From Thysanoteuthis rhombus (taxonomy: Eukaryota; Mollusca; Cephalopoda; Oegopsida; Thysanoteuthidae), in contig OY735218.1 of assembly GCA_963457665.1 (NCBI GenBank), forward strand, positions 48,893,680 through 48,957,679: 64,000 bases of DNA, read 5' to 3'. Below are positions 11,731 to 22,922 of the stretch, piece by piece. The translations under genes and the position numbers were made by a program. How positions within the stretch are numbered: the stretch's first letter is position 1; every line of letters begins with the position of its first letter. The notes beneath the pieces are model-generated. The model saw nothing but the letters and a program-made list of their open reading frames with translations, did not search any database and had not been told where the DNA came from.

Positions 11731-12095
11731 TCGCCTTGGTTGGCATTTTCATACAAACCTACACTTTGTTTGGATATCTTCCAAGACCATTTGTCCTCAA
11801 GCGTTGACCCAAAATTGCATAATCTATTGGTCAGCGAATTCGGGCGAACATTTAAAGATTTCAATTCATAAAATGCAGTTAAATCAATATTGATGTACGT
11901 TCACTTCAGCTTTTGAGGTTTGGATGTACCCATCCTCTTGAGCTGGAGTAAGCTTTGTAGAATTGCAGACGGACGGAGTGGCATCTATAAGGAGTGCGAT
12001 TACTTCTGGGGCAGAGGATTCAGGAGGAAACCCATTACCATGAACAGAAGTAGACGACTAAACACTCCTTTTTCACCCCTCGCTCTCTCCCCTCT
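11731..12095. other. unassigned DNA
   Basis: No gene recognised. The 71-codon plus frame (11920-12135) and the 126-codon minus frame (12000-12380) overlap a CT repeat and the adjacent SINE, and neither is supported. Confidence 0.5.
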
Positions 12096-12127
12096 CCCCT
12101 CCCTCCTCTCTCTCTCTCTCTCTGTCT
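12096..12127. repeat. (CT)n microsatellite
   Basis: A CT-rich run with about ten pure CT units, directly visible. Confidence 0.9.
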
Positions 12128-12164
12128 CGAGGTAACTCATCCCTCGTAAGCTTATGCAATGCTC

Positions 12165-12364
12165 TTCCATAGGAATAGAGCACTGTGGCGGATGAGGATT
12201 GCTGTGAGTGTCCAGTTCCGTAGTACAAAGGTAGGATATCGGCCTACTTCTCTGAAGTGAAGGTTTCAATTCTGCCTCGCAGTACTGGATGGGATAATGG
12301 AAAATCAATAGCCACACAGAAGAGATGTAATACATCGAAACAGCTGTCTGTGGATGACACAATA

Positions 12365-12365
<1 letters not shown>
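12165..12365 (+). mobile_element. tRNA-derived SINE (family C), plus orientation
   Basis: GTAGTACAAAGGTAGGATAT (A box) and GAAGGTTTCAATTCTGCC (B box) are spaced as in a tRNA. They are followed by GCAGTACTGGATGGGATAAT and a body ending CTGTGGATGACACAATA, then (TA)n. The same body, highly similar and in opposite orientation, occupies 14126-14230. A diverged copy of the head lies at 46370-46510. The shared head, body and end define a SINE-like family whose 3' end runs into a dinucleotide repeat. Confidence 0.7.
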
Positions 12366-12396
<31 letters not shown>

Positions 12397-12420
12397 GTAT
12401 ATATGTGTGTGTGTGTGTGT
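12366..12420. repeat. (TA)n-(TG)n microsatellite at SINE 3' end
   Basis: Alternating AT followed by (GT)n begins exactly where the family C SINE ends. This is consistent with the repeat having grown from the SINE tail. Confidence 0.93.
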
Positions 12421-12954
12421 CTAAAATGACGAGGTCATTCATGTGTGGATCGGCAATAAGGAGCTTGAAGCTTTCTTATAGGGTAATTCATTTTTCATAA
12501 TTCGGATATCTTGATTTTTTTTAATAGTCTCAATTGAATTCCAGCTTCAATGCATGGCAGGACACAAAACTGTTACCAGTTTCTATGGCGAAATATCTAT
12601 TGCTATGTCATGATAGGAAATTGAATTAACCAGTGAGATGCATAAACGACTAACAGAGAATAAATTTACATATATTCACATTATATGTTTGAATATATAT
12701 ATATATAGAAAAAGAGAGAGAGAGATGGAAGGAGGGGAGAATGGTAGATAGAGATATACATACATGCATACGTACACGAAAGATGCTCACAAAAGTTCTC
12801 CGAATTCTATCATGAGAAAGCTCACTAAGCCCATCATCTAGTTTCATGTTGTCTTTTCCGAAGTTGTCTCCCTGGTCCACAGAGAATACTGTCCGGAATG
12901 GGTAGAAGCAACGGTATTAGTCCATGCATCATGTTCAAATTCCCTGGACACGTG
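12421..12954. other. unassigned DNA with small simple repeats
   Basis: A (TA)n, GA-rich and TACA-rich patch lies at about 12690-12780. No gene or element end was recognised before 12955. Confidence 0.5.
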
Positions 12955-13352
12955 AAGTATACAATGAACGCATAATACCAGCTATTATGACATACAGATG
13001 TGAAACATAGACACCAAGAAAACGAACTGAAAGCCCACTTGGAATTACAGAGAGGGCAACAGAAAGCGATGTTAAGAATAACTCTGAGAAATAAAAGAAA
13101 GATCAACATGGATAGGGGTAAAGGCTAAGTTTAAAGATATCATATGAATAAGTAAAAAGTGGAAATGAAGATGGGCGGCGCACCAAGCAAGAAGAGATGA
13201 CAACAGATGAACCAAACGAGGCAGTAAACGGATTAGGAAAAGACCAGACACAAAATGAAGGGCAGAGATAGGTATTGCATTGGAAGTCATCATGGAAAGA
13301 AAATGGGGAAGGCCTTTGTCGATCAACTGGTATAATGGCTGCTGCTGCTGAT
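12955..13352 (+). mobile_element. RTE-type LINE 3' fragment, (CTG)n-tailed subfamily
   Basis: The translation pieces include VYNERIIPAIMTYRCET, which corresponds to the conserved (N)xCxxPAMTYGxETW block after the RT domain. RMLRITLRNKRK (usually RAMLxITLRDxxR) follows, and the sequence ends in KWGRPLSINW and (CTG)n at 13338-13352. Several frame changes are needed to follow it, so it is a dead 5'-truncated copy. It shares its tail with the copy at 3011-3291. Confidence 0.7.
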
Positions 13353-13361
13353 AGACAACGT

Positions 13362-13380
13362 GACAGATAGATAGATAGAC

Positions 13381-13437
<57 letters not shown>

Positions 13438-13461
13438 ATAAGAGATAAAAAGATAGATAGT

Positions 13462-13496
<35 letters not shown>

Positions 13497-13500
13497 GTGG
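13362..13500. repeat. compound (GATA)n-(TA)n-(GA)n-(GATA)n microsatellite
   Basis: The tracts run in the order GATA, TA, GA, then GATA again. Three minus-strand frames of 79-160 codons across this region are simple-repeat artefacts plus antisense LINE sequence. Confidence 0.95.
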
Positions 13501-14054
13501 ATAGATAGACAAGCTCCACAACAAATTCTGTCTGTCACGGAATCGTACAAACAAAATAACAAATATAAAATCAGATCTAATAAAGACTCGGGAAATTGGA
13601 TGAAAAAACTTGAGGCGAGGGCTGAACAGAGATTTATATGAATTCCTATGATTCGGTCGATTCGGTTTAATCTCGGCGCCTGCGTATGGTCAAATTCGGC
13701 AACTTGTCAAGAAATTTATTTTTCATCAAAATATTTCAAGATGAAAAAGTAGATAAGTGTGTTTTCTATACATTCGAGTAGGGGGGGGGAGGATCATATA
13801 CGTGGATTAATTCCTGCCGCTGTGTGTAACCAAAGCCTCAAGTTTGTTGAAATAGCACTTATATTGATGTTCGAATGTAGAAATTGGTATTTGGAGAGAT
13901 TAGTTATTTTATATGAATAATGTCAGGTACATCAGGGATAAACAGGATGAAGTTTCAATTCTGTAAGCAATTATATTCTTTTTAGATCCCAGAAGTACCG
14001 AATAGGCAAACAAGAACGCAAGCACACGGGAACACAGGCACACACATACACGAA

Positions 14055-14056
<2 letters not shown>
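13501..14056. other. unassigned DNA
   Basis: Nothing recognised. A G8 run lies at about 13782-13789. Confidence 0.5.

Positions 14057-14125
<69 letters not shown>
14057..14125. repeat. (TA)n microsatellite
   Basis: About 34 TA units with one interruption. The tract abuts the 3' end (in element orientation) of the minus-strand family C SINE. Confidence 0.95.
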
Positions 14126-14230
14126 TGTGTCATCCACGGACAGCGGTTTCGATGTATTACGTCTCTTCAGTGTGGCTATAGACTTTCAGTTATCCCACCC
14201 AGTACTGCGTGGCAGAATTGAAACCTTCAC
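14126..14230 (-). mobile_element. tRNA-derived SINE (family C), minus orientation, truncated
   Basis: Minus-strand reading: GAAGGTTTCAATTCTGCCAC, GCAGTACTGGGTGGGATAAC, ATAGCCACACTGAAGAGACG, then CCGTGGATGACACAATAT. This matches 12260-12365 closely and continues into (TA)n at the same base. The 5' tRNA A box is lost: the B box abuts a (TG)n tract instead. Confidence 0.75.

Positions 14231-14284
<54 letters not shown>
14231..14284. repeat. (TG)n microsatellite
   Basis: About 26 TG units, becoming GCGTG-rich at the right edge. The His-Thr and Cys-Val repeat frames across it are artefacts. Confidence 0.96.
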
Positions 14285-14287
<3 letters not shown>

Positions 14288-15459
14288 TGATTGTGCGTGT
14301 ATGTGTATGTGCATGTATGGAAAGAGAGAGACGTATATACAAGGTCTGTCCATAGAGTATCCAGCAATTTTTGAATGTATCGAGAACCGGTTCCGCAGCC
14401 TTGTGGTGAGTTGTTGTCGAAACATAGAGGGAACTCTTACGCATGCATGAACAGATACTCTCACGTTGATTGGAAAATATTAACCTCTAGTTAGTGACTT
14501 TTTTTTTGTTTTTCTTTGTTTTGTCTCTACTTTTCCCCATATTCGGAGTCTGCCTCGTGGCTGAGATCGTTGCGAATTTACCAACTGCCTCCATTATTTT
14601 GAACTGATGTGCAGTGGAGTGAAAGCCGAGTCCAAGCTCCAGCTTGAACAGTTTGAATTGTTCTTGCTCTAATGCATTTGGGAAAAAGATGTATCCGCTC
14701 CTCCCTGCCCAAGCTTTTAGTGAATAGCAGGGCAGTAGGAGACATTTACCTCTGTATTGCTGTGCATCCCACTCGCACTTGCACCCTGTCACCCCCCTTG
14801 TATTCAGAGTTGCTGCAGAAGCAACTAAAAAGCACCCAGAGAGCGCATACCTCTGCCACTTCTATTATTAGGGGATGTGATCGTGCACGGATCAAACAAA
14901 AAAATCAATGACCTCTCCCTCCCTTCTGCAAAATTTCATTGAAACCTGTTGAAGTTATCGTGTGAATAGCATGGTATTTTGACAGTATTATGAGGTGCAC
15001 AGATAAATATGACGTAATTAGGGAAAGTATGAATGGATCCGCTCCAAAAGCCAATCACCTTTCCAGCGTTTTGTCCATTCTTCCATTTCAACAGGATTTC
15101 ATTGAGTACTTTCGGTGTCTTATTGTGAACAGATGTAAAGACAGTCGGAAAGGCATACGTACTTTTCCGACTATGTACTTCACTATATGAATTGGCTGAG
15201 GTAAGTATTAGATTCTCCGAGATTGTTCGAGAAAAGGAGACAATATCTCGCGCAAAACGAGAGCAACTGAATGTGATAAGTGGTTTGAGCTCGTTGGGAG
15301 ACCATATATAAATGACTGATTGTTTCTCTTATTTTGCCCTTCTATTTTGTGCCTTACGAAAACAAATCTAGTAAATATGGATACAAGTGACCATCAAGTG
15401 ATTGAAATCCACTTTCTCCGCTTTCGACTCTGTATTTATTACTTTTTGGCACTGCCTAT
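14285..15459. other. unassigned DNA, partly G+C-richer
   Basis: The part at 14520-14900 is less AT-rich than its surroundings. It carries a 101-codon minus-strand open frame (14487-14792) without a recognisable domain. No family copy was seen, and an old unidentified element is possible. Confidence 0.45.
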
Positions 15460-15765
15460 CTGAGGTGCAGAGTGGCCTGACGGTTAGAGACACATGATGG
15501 AATTGACAAGCCAGGTTCAATCCCTGGTGGATACGTTTGTGCTTCCATTACTGCTGTTGGGAAAAAAGGCTTTTCTCCCATACTTATACTTAGATATTAA
15601 GGGATGCGGGGTTAGGTTTTTTTTACCAGATTTGGCAATCGATCAAGGAGACTGACAACTCTGATTCAAAACCAGCCTGAGGAGGGGTTGACTCCATCAA
15701 GCTCACTCTTGATACACCTTAATTCATCAAGGATCCCTCAATGACCTTTCATCTCGTCAAGAAGT
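15460..15765 (+). mobile_element. tRNA-derived SINE (family D)
   Basis: AGTGGCCTGACGGTTAGAGA (A box) and CCAGGTTCAATCCCTGG (T-arm with a good B box) have tRNA-like spacing. A roughly 240-bp tRNA-unrelated body follows. The AGTGGCCT head is shared with 6304. The 3' end is approximate. Confidence 0.65.
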
Positions 15766-15782
15766 AAGTAAATTAAATGTAT

Positions 15783-16175
15783 GTCATCAACTGTCATTAT
15801 AGGCATTCAGTTTTTAAGGTGGCCTCACTAGCTGGCAACAACTGTATGTATGATGTGTATAGGCCACACCAATGGAGTTAAAGGGCCGATGATTTTAATT
15901 TTTACTCCTTATTGTGTCAACAAGTTTTTAGAAGGAGTTCAATTTACCATATAAATTCATGCTAAATTAGCCCCTTAGTTTGCACCCTACATGTTCATGC
16001 TTGTTCTTTGAAAATTCGAACCTTTTAGAGATCATAGCCCAACAATAGACGATAGAATTCATTTCATTGATCATCCGTTTTCCATATTTTTCAATTGATC
16101 GCCCTCAGCTTGCTGCCAAATACCAATGATCATGTGACAGTTTCTATTGAGTGACCAACCCGATGTTCTTTGTTT
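15783..16175 (-). mobile_element. family A repeat, full length
   Basis: Minus-strand order: GGTTGGTCACTCAATAGAAA, TGTCACATGATCATTGG, GATCAATTGAAAAATATGG, TGTTGGGCTATGATCTCTAA, GGGGCTAATTTAGC, CAATAAGGAGTAAAAATT, AACTCCATTGGTGTGGCC, CATACATACAG, CTTAAAAACTGAATGCC, AATGACAGTTGATGAC. All blocks match the plus-strand copy at 50969-51375. The length is about 393 bp. No coding capacity is visible. Confidence 0.8.
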
Positions 16176-16740
16176 GTTCATCTTGGTAAGGTCAATTCCA
16201 TCGATAGGCGCACCCGTTCATCATCAAATCAACTCGTAGACGATTTCTTCCCTCCTCTTTTTTACCACCTTCCCTTCCTTCCTTCTTTTACATCTTATTT
16301 ATATTTATTTTTACTTACCCAAAACCCCATCCCCACTCAGCTGTAAACTTCAGCTGTCTTGTTGTTCAGCTCGGTCCCAGGGATGGGAACAAGACGAACC
16401 CACGTCGTTCGAGCGAAAGGACAACCGATGAACGACACTTACGCAGTGTTTCAGGCAAGTACTTTGGAAATATATCGAAAAGTGGACCGTAGAAAAGCGT
16501 GGGTTGATACAGATAGTGGCCATATTGCACCTGGACTTCAGTTGGACAGTTCTCATTTATGACAGCCAAAGGGAAAGACAGAGATAAGGGCTCAAGTGGC
16601 CAGTTATTACGAATATAGACATTCAATTTCACACGTCTGATCACGGAACTCAGAAGAGAGTACATGTGAATGCATCCTATTTTCAAAGCGTTTATTAATA
16701 CATATAGATAAGTGAGAAAGAGGAAAGACAAATTATTTGT
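16176..16740. other. unassigned DNA
   Basis: Overlapping open frames on both strands at 16350-16731 (67, 68 and 121 codons) have no recognisable domain and shadow each other. No gene is supported. Confidence 0.5.
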
Positions 16741-16850
16741 TTCTGTGAGAGTCTTGGGGAATTACAGAGAAAGAGAGAGAGAGAGAAAGAGAGAGAGGGG
16801 GAGATAGAGAGAGAGAAAGAGAAAAGTGAATGAGAGGAGGTGTCTGCTTG
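16741..16850. repeat. GA-rich imperfect repeat
   Basis: A purine-rich strand of GAGA and GAAAGA units, directly visible. Confidence 0.85.
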
Positions 16851-16894
16851 TAATCGAGAAAGATAGTAGAAATGGGGGGGTGTTCAGCTCACGA

Positions 16895-17135
16895 GTAAAA
16901 AAGACTTGATCCTGACTGACTGCTGCAGGATCAAAGCCCCACTTGTATTACAACAGAAGATAATTGCTGCAACTTTTCTGTTGTATGCATAATAGATAAG
17001 ACATTATAAAAGGATACTTTTGGTATAAATGTATTCATTTGTTAGGATGCGGATCTGTATGATATTTTTTGTCAATATCTAAAAGTCCATTTGGCTCAGT
17101 CAGTGAGACAGCTGTGAGTTCAATATCACGGTAAG
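16895..17135 (-). mobile_element. family B repeat
   Basis: On the minus strand: GTGATATTGAACTCACAGCT, CTCACTGACTGAGCCAAATG, CAGATCCGCATCCTAACA, AATGAATACATTTATACC, GTTGCAGCAATTATCTTCTG, then TTTGATCCTGCAGCAGTCAG. This agrees block by block with 7790-8130 and with 35040-35260. Read on the plus strand, TTGGCTCAGTCAGTGAGACA and GTGAGTTCAATATCAC look like A- and B-box sequences, so this may be a tRNA-derived SINE oriented the other way. Confidence 0.65.
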
Positions 17136-17157
17136 GGAACACACATACTCTCATAAA

Positions 17158-17188
17158 CACGCACACACACACACACACAAATATATAT

Positions 17189-17277
<89 letters not shown>

Positions 17278-17281
17278 AAGA
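17158..17281. repeat. compound (CA)n-(TA)n-(GA)n microsatellite
   Basis: CA, TA and GA runs occur in series, directly visible. The minus-strand Ser-Leu and Ile-Tyr repeat frames across it are artefacts. Confidence 0.95.
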
Positions 17282-18399
17282 GAGAAAGAGGGATAGAGAA
17301 AAGAATGTTCAAAGGGGTACAAATATTCACTCGTGTTTGTCTGTCTGATTGTTGACACAATATCTCAAGAACTGCTCGATCAAATTCACAGGTATTTTGT
17401 TCGAGAACGTGCCAGTAGCTAAGGAAGAGATGAATGAATTATGATAGGATCCAGGATTTTTTTCTTCATTGAGATATGTTTTAATGTATCAAAGAATTAG
17501 TCTTTAAATTGAAAAAAAAATCGAAAGTCTTAGTTCCTCCCTTGCACTGTAGGTATATATGAACTGATATTAATTCACTTTTTTTGTGGATGTATGGTGT
17601 TTGTAGAAATGTGCTCCCTCTGAGCGCTTTCTATATTTTTCTATGCACTGATTAACGCGTCTCTCAGAGGCACGGAGGAATAAATAGTAAATTAAACTTT
17701 GTACACAATAGTTAGAGGGAAATATAACGTGATGGGAGAATACTTTAGAGTGCAAGAAAGGGGACAAGGTAGACGTCTTTAGTGCAGACGTGCAAATAAT
17801 AAAAGAAAAATTATATGAATTTATTGCAATGCGTTAGAAAGACGAAACTAGAATGGCAAGAAAAATTTTGATACACCAATGTAAATGAGAGAGCGAGAGA
17901 GAGAGAGAGAGAGAGGGGGGGGAACCAGTGCGAAAGAACTGAATCCCAACGTAGAAAAATCCAAGTGTCGTATTTTTCAAAATGTATTTTAAAACAAATA
18001 TCTCAGACAAAGTTTCCAATTTTGGTACTCGAGTTTTGAAAAGAAAAAAAAGAAAAATTTTTTTTTTACATTTATATCATGTGTTGAACAAAGGAAAAGA
18101 AGACACATTCTTGGTTCAAAATTCACAGGTGGTATTCAGCGACAACACACACTTGAAGAAGGTAGGAGAATACAACGGCTGAGACAATGTGACTATAACG
18201 ACCAAAATTGAGACTTTAGTCCGAGTAAATCATTGTATGATAATAATTTCTATCAGTTTAAACAACTTTAATGAGTAATTAGTTAGATTTTAGAAGTTCA
18301 ATCAGTGTGTGACGATTACCATCTCTGAACCCAGATTCTATTTTTACATAGGCTTTCATTATAACAGTTTTGTTTTTCTTGCTAAAGTGACTTTGATGC
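17282..18399. other. unassigned DNA with a (GA)n tract
   Basis: A (GA)n run followed by G8 lies at 17886-17922. Small frames on either side have no recognisable domain. Confidence 0.5.
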
Positions 18400-18660
18400 A
18401 AAAGTATTGGTAGCCTAACTGCACGGGAAATGATATTGGCGAACCGAGTTCAAACTCGGACTAGGACAGTTGAGACTCAGTTTGCACTAATACATAAGAG
18501 AAAAGCAAGAACTCCCGCCCCTGCCATAGACAAATTGAAAGGTAGTTTCTAGAGACGTGTTGTCCTTTAAGGCAATCCATTTTGGGTTTCAAGAGAGCAT
18601 CCTCTCCTGTGAAACACTAAACTTTAAAAAAAGAATGATTTGGTCTCCATGGATTGTTTA
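18400..18660 (+). mobile_element. tRNA-derived SINE-like (family D, diverged)
   Basis: GGTAGCCTAACTGCACGGGA (A-box-like) and CCGAGTTCAAACTCGG, a perfect T-arm-like stem with a B box, are followed by a non-tRNA body. It resembles the minus-strand sequence at 26345-26525, which has GTGGCCTAGCGGGTATTGGC and CCGAGCTCAAACTTAGG. The 3' boundary is uncertain. Confidence 0.55.
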
Positions 18661-20160
18661 AGAAATTGGGATTAAATCTTTTCTTCATATTCAACATAAT
18701 CCGGGAGCAACTAAGATAGTATAGTTATCTTTGCTGTAACAGCGAATTTCCCATCACGAAAGCGAGTCTTTTGTCTCAAACTAAGACGAAAGACACTTAT
18801 GTAAAGTGTCTATACATAGAAAACAATGCTTCAGGTATTTTTATTCCAAGACTAGCATTACTCCATCTTATTAGGATAATAACAGCGGAAATGAGCTTCG
18901 GCTCCTTGCAAAGAGATTTTGAACATGGCAACTAATAGCGCTAATAACCTAGATTTTCTTTCAAAGTCTCCTACTGACTGTTTTTGCAGATGCTATTTTC
19001 TCCTGAAAGGGGAATCTCGTTGGTAATGCCATTTATAAATTAGATCTGGGAATAAGCCATATTTTTTAAGTTTCGGCTGAATGCCGTTTTTAGATGCTGT
19101 TTTCAAATTAAGTAAGCAACTGGCGATTTGGATGTGTTCTTCACACTACAAGCTTACAAATCTATAGTTCATTAAATATCTAGACTGAAACTATTTGGTT
19201 AGCTCTTACATCCTTGAAGCTTGCATGGGTGGCAATTACCGTATATGTGTCGACCCCAGAACGAAGGGGTTAATTCAACTTTAGTCGAGTATTCATTGAA
19301 CTAGTTGACTCTCCAATATAAGGCAGCATCATGTCCATCAGAATGTTGAGCTCAAAAGGGTTTAAAGAGATTCAGGAAAAGATATGTTGCTTATAATTTC
19401 AACTTATACACCAGCATATGCAGTAAGAAGATCGCTTGTCTTTAAATACGCATGGGTTTCTCTATGATAACACTTTTGTACTCATTCCTTAAGGCCTTTG
19501 ATTCTGATAATAGTAAAACGAATAGCCGAAGCATTCGATCCAAAAAATTGGGACTGTGTTCACATTCACTCTCTACAATCTTACTTTCACTCTTGCCCTA
19601 ACAAGGGGGTTAATCTGAAAAATTGAAAATCATTGCTTGTTTGTGGCCTTTAATCAGACATGCGCCAATGAGGGATTTATTCCCAAATACATACACGCAC
19701 TCAGAAGGGTTTACTTCGGCGGAGACGCCGATGAAGACGGTCAAAACTAGGTTTCAGGGTAACTAAGATTTCCTTGGTCACATTTTCTGTCAGTCTTTTG
19801 AGAAATTCTATCGATTCATCCTTCCTCAAGTGAATTAGCACCTGGAAGTACGCACGAAACATTCTAAAATCCTTCAAGTCCTACTCTTTGAAATCAGACG
19901 AAGAGATGAAATACGCAACACGTGCATATTTATTTATGATTGTACGTATATATGGACAGGTTTATTTTTTTGAAATTCATTTCTTATTCCTGGTATATTT
20001 CTGATTTTATCTATATCTATTATGATTTGTTTCACCTTATGAGGGAATTTTGCACCTATGTCAATTTAATTACCTCCATAGTTCAATAATTTGAACTGTG
20101 TCACCTTTGAATCAATAATGTATTTTCAGTTATGTGCAGACAGGAACTATAATGTGTTGA
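18661..20160. other. unassigned DNA
   Basis: No recognisable gene, family copy or long simple repeat in about 1.5 kb. Confidence 0.55.
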
Positions 20161-20455
20161 GATCGTATCTTCCTCTTTTACTCACTCTCTTTTTATTATT
20201 CCCTCTCTCTATTTCTATTACTCACCCTCTTTTCATTCATTTCTTCCTCTCTGTATCTCTTTGTTCATTTCCCCTTTCTATCTCTTTATCTCTCTCTCTC
20301 TCAGCGTTTTCCCAGTATTTCTCTCACTCACCCACCCTCTTGATCTGTATCACTCTCATCTTTTCATCTCCTCCCCTTTTCCACTAACTCCACAACTCAT
20401 TCTCCCCCCACCCCTTTTTCTTTGTCTTTCAGCTTTTTCCACTGTCTGTTAGAAG
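20161..20455. repeat. polypyrimidine-rich tract
   Basis: Nearly 300 bp are dominated by C and T on the plus strand, including a pure CT run near 20289-20302. It ends in TTTTTCTTTGTCTTTCAG, which looks like a 3' splice acceptor, but no exon follows recognisably. The apparent 98- and 63-codon Ser/Leu/Phe frames are compositional. Confidence 0.8.
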
Positions 20456-20529
20456 AATAGTGTTGTTATTTCACTCTAAGTTTCTTTTTGAAAACATCTT
20501 CATGCTAACGTAAGACAAAAGCCTTCTTT

Positions 20530-20660
20530 TAGGAGAAGAACCTCAGGAAATGCATAATGCCGTTCGAAGATGTGCAGAGAAATTGTGTATCTAACTATTT
20601 TCCTCACTGGTTTACGCAAATTATTAAACGTAAATAAAATAATGCACTTTTGAAAAATCG
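20530..20660 (+). repeat. diverged direct repeat, copy 1
   Basis: It contains CTGGTTTACGCAAATTATTA within a longer resemblance to 21305-21410. It may belong to an unnamed interspersed family. Confidence 0.4.
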
Positions 20661-21304
20661 TATAGACTATTCTCTGATGAAGGTTGGCAAACCGGCAAAC
20701 TGAAATACTGCGTTAAAACAACAAAGATAATGGTAGTTGCTTGAAAGATCTATTATATCATGATATCTTTTTTTCAGGTTATAGGAAGGCGGCAGGAAAA
20801 GCCGGGTAATTTTGTCGGGATGGAAGCATAAAAAATACTTCGAATAAGTCATTATATCTACCACAGTAACCCTTTAGTGGGCTCATATTTAAGTTATTGC
20901 ATTGATAAGTCCTTGCCACACTATTTCTTATCAGCGGTGGAAGACTTTTGAAAAATTCACTCTGATTAAAAAAAAAAAAAGAAAACGAAACAGCTTTTTT
21001 TAAAATATGTAACAGCCTGGTATGTGTGATTAGCAACTCTAGTGACAAGTTTCAAATTCCAATGTTTTGACAAAAAAATTTGAGATGAATTATTATCGGT
21101 GAATTGGGTACAACGTCTTCTTTAAATTCTGAAAGTCCAGGAAGTATACATGTCAAAATGCTCTGATGTAAATACCAAAGATATGGATGCTGGCCTGAGC
21201 TGATCATAGTTTTAATTGATGTTATCCGAAAAAATAACCCGAGGAAAATGAGATCTCGACCAGGATAAGAAGTAATTCTATACGTATCATTTGTTTCAAT
21301 CAAT
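20661..21304. other. unassigned DNA
   Basis: Three minus-strand open frames of 65-89 codons, with no recognisable domain. Nothing else was seen. Confidence 0.5.
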
Positions 21305-21410
21305 AAAGTCACCAGGAAAAGTTTATCGAATGAAAAAAACTATTTGCTCCATTGGTTTACGCTAATTATTAGATTATTGGAAAAAAGACATTTCAAATGC
21401 CTTGGAAGGA
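21305..21410 (+). repeat. diverged direct repeat, copy 2
   Basis: TTGGTTTACGCTAATTATTA and flanking words (CACCAGGAAAAG, AACTATTTGCTCC) parallel copy 1 about 750 bp upstream. Confidence 0.4.
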
Positions 21411-22715
21411 AAAGCGTGCGTTCGTAATCTCTAGTTAAATCTACGAATTATAAAAGTGTGAAATAATTATGTATTTGAAAATAATTAGATTCAAAATGTA
21501 AACGAGATGAAACTGATTTCTGCAGGATAGGGTTGCTTGGTCCAGCACTTAGTTAACATTTGCTTCCAGTATCAAATGTTTTTGAGTGGTAATCTAACTA
21601 AGTATTACCATATATTTTTTGATTATGAGACTTTTCATTTTACGAAAATATGACCCCGAATCCGTAGTTCCACAGATACTCAGGTCTTTCAAAACTGGCC
21701 AATACAGATATAAATAGCGTCAATAAACATAAAGTATTTTGGTAAGCAGTATGTGTATTGTACAATATCCTTTTGAAATCATCCCCACAGGTAGATTAAT
21801 AATCACTGATAAGAATTTCACTTTAATGACCTGAAAACAACGATCGATATGTTGAAGATGGAATAAATTCATTTTTCGGGGAAAACTGATCAAGTACTAT
21901 AAATGATGCTTTCATAATAAAGGGATATCTTCCATGACGACGTTATGGCAAACTATTGCACACGGTTTATATTCCAGCCTGTTGTTTTTCCTAAAACATC
22001 ACGCTCGATTACAAACTCTAATTTTCACGTGTGAAAAAATATGCTGTAGGTCGTTGTGTATGATATCTATTTTTACATCACAGAAAATAATGCTAAAAGT
22101 GAAAGATTTACTAATCTGATTGATCTTCTGCAGATACAGTGTAAATTGAGATATAATTTGTCATTATTGGGGGGTTTTGAGCCCTTGACGGCAATGGCGT
22201 CTACCCTAGGAAGCTAATTTCAAATTCGATATTAAATCAGGATATAATGCAGTTCAAGCTGCTGATATAACCCCATTAATGCATTGAGTGAGAATTACTG
22301 CATTACGGAGTATTCAAAGTTATTTACATAATTTTAGACCTGGAAATATGAATACTGATAATTAACCTCAAGGAAAGCCAAAAACCAGATCTTAATGTTG
22401 GAGAATTATCAACTAGCAGTGGTCACCGTCCCTCGAATAATTGTATAAGCAATTTCTGGAGATTCCAGGACTTCAACATTGACCTATCAAGTCATCTCAA
22501 AGCAATAGGGAAGGTTTAAAAGCTTTAAAATGGGTGCCACTTGAATTGAATGAAATCTTCTGTGACAGTTTGAGAGCAAACACTTCTTAAGGTAACAGTG
22601 TTTAAGCTTGGACAACAGAAATAGAATATTGTATCATCCTCTATATTCACTGACATTTCTCCGACTGATTATCATAGTTTCAAGCATTTTCAATACTGTA
22701 ATGAAAGTCTGATAA
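21411..22715. other. unassigned AT-rich DNA
   Basis: No recognisable gene or repeat. Confidence 0.55.
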
Positions 22716-22922
22716 TAGGTTGGCAAAAAAATCGTGCTTTTGTAGAATTTTTGACCACCAAAACGAAAGAGTTTCATTCAGATGGCACATTTTCATTACA
22801 CAATCGTTGGCAAGAGGTTATTGTTTCGAATATATTTTGATTGAATATTTATCTTTTTTTATGTATTATATCTTTTTTTCACTTAACTATAGAAAAAATG
22901 ATTTCAAATGTAACAACCTCAT
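22716..22922 (+). mobile_element. mariner-like MITE remnant
   Basis: The left end, TAGGTTGGCAAAAAAATCGT, closely resembles mariner inverted termini (TTAGGTTGGCAAATAAGT type). The right end, AAAAAATGATTTCAAATGTA then ACAACCTCATA, is a degraded inverted match. Just inside the right end, TTGGCAAGAGGTTATTG resembles the W(Q)xV(I/V)... codons near the C-terminus of mariner transposases. At about 207 bp this would be an internally deleted, non-autonomous copy. Confidence 0.45.

Noticed and set aside
12000-12380. 126-codon minus-strand frame
   Set aside because: Overlaps a CT repeat and lies antisense to a family C SINE; no domain.
13072-13562. Minus-strand frames of 160, 138 and 79 codons
   Set aside because: Antisense of an RTE LINE fragment joined to (GATA)n/(TA)n/(GA)n.
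14186-14464. His-Thr and Cys-Val repeat frames
   Set aside because: (TG)n microsatellite artefact.
20430-20450. 3' splice acceptor after a polypyrimidine tract
   Set aside because: The TTTCTTTGTCTTTCAG form is good, but no exon with coding character follows and the whole 290 bp is pyrimidine-rich.
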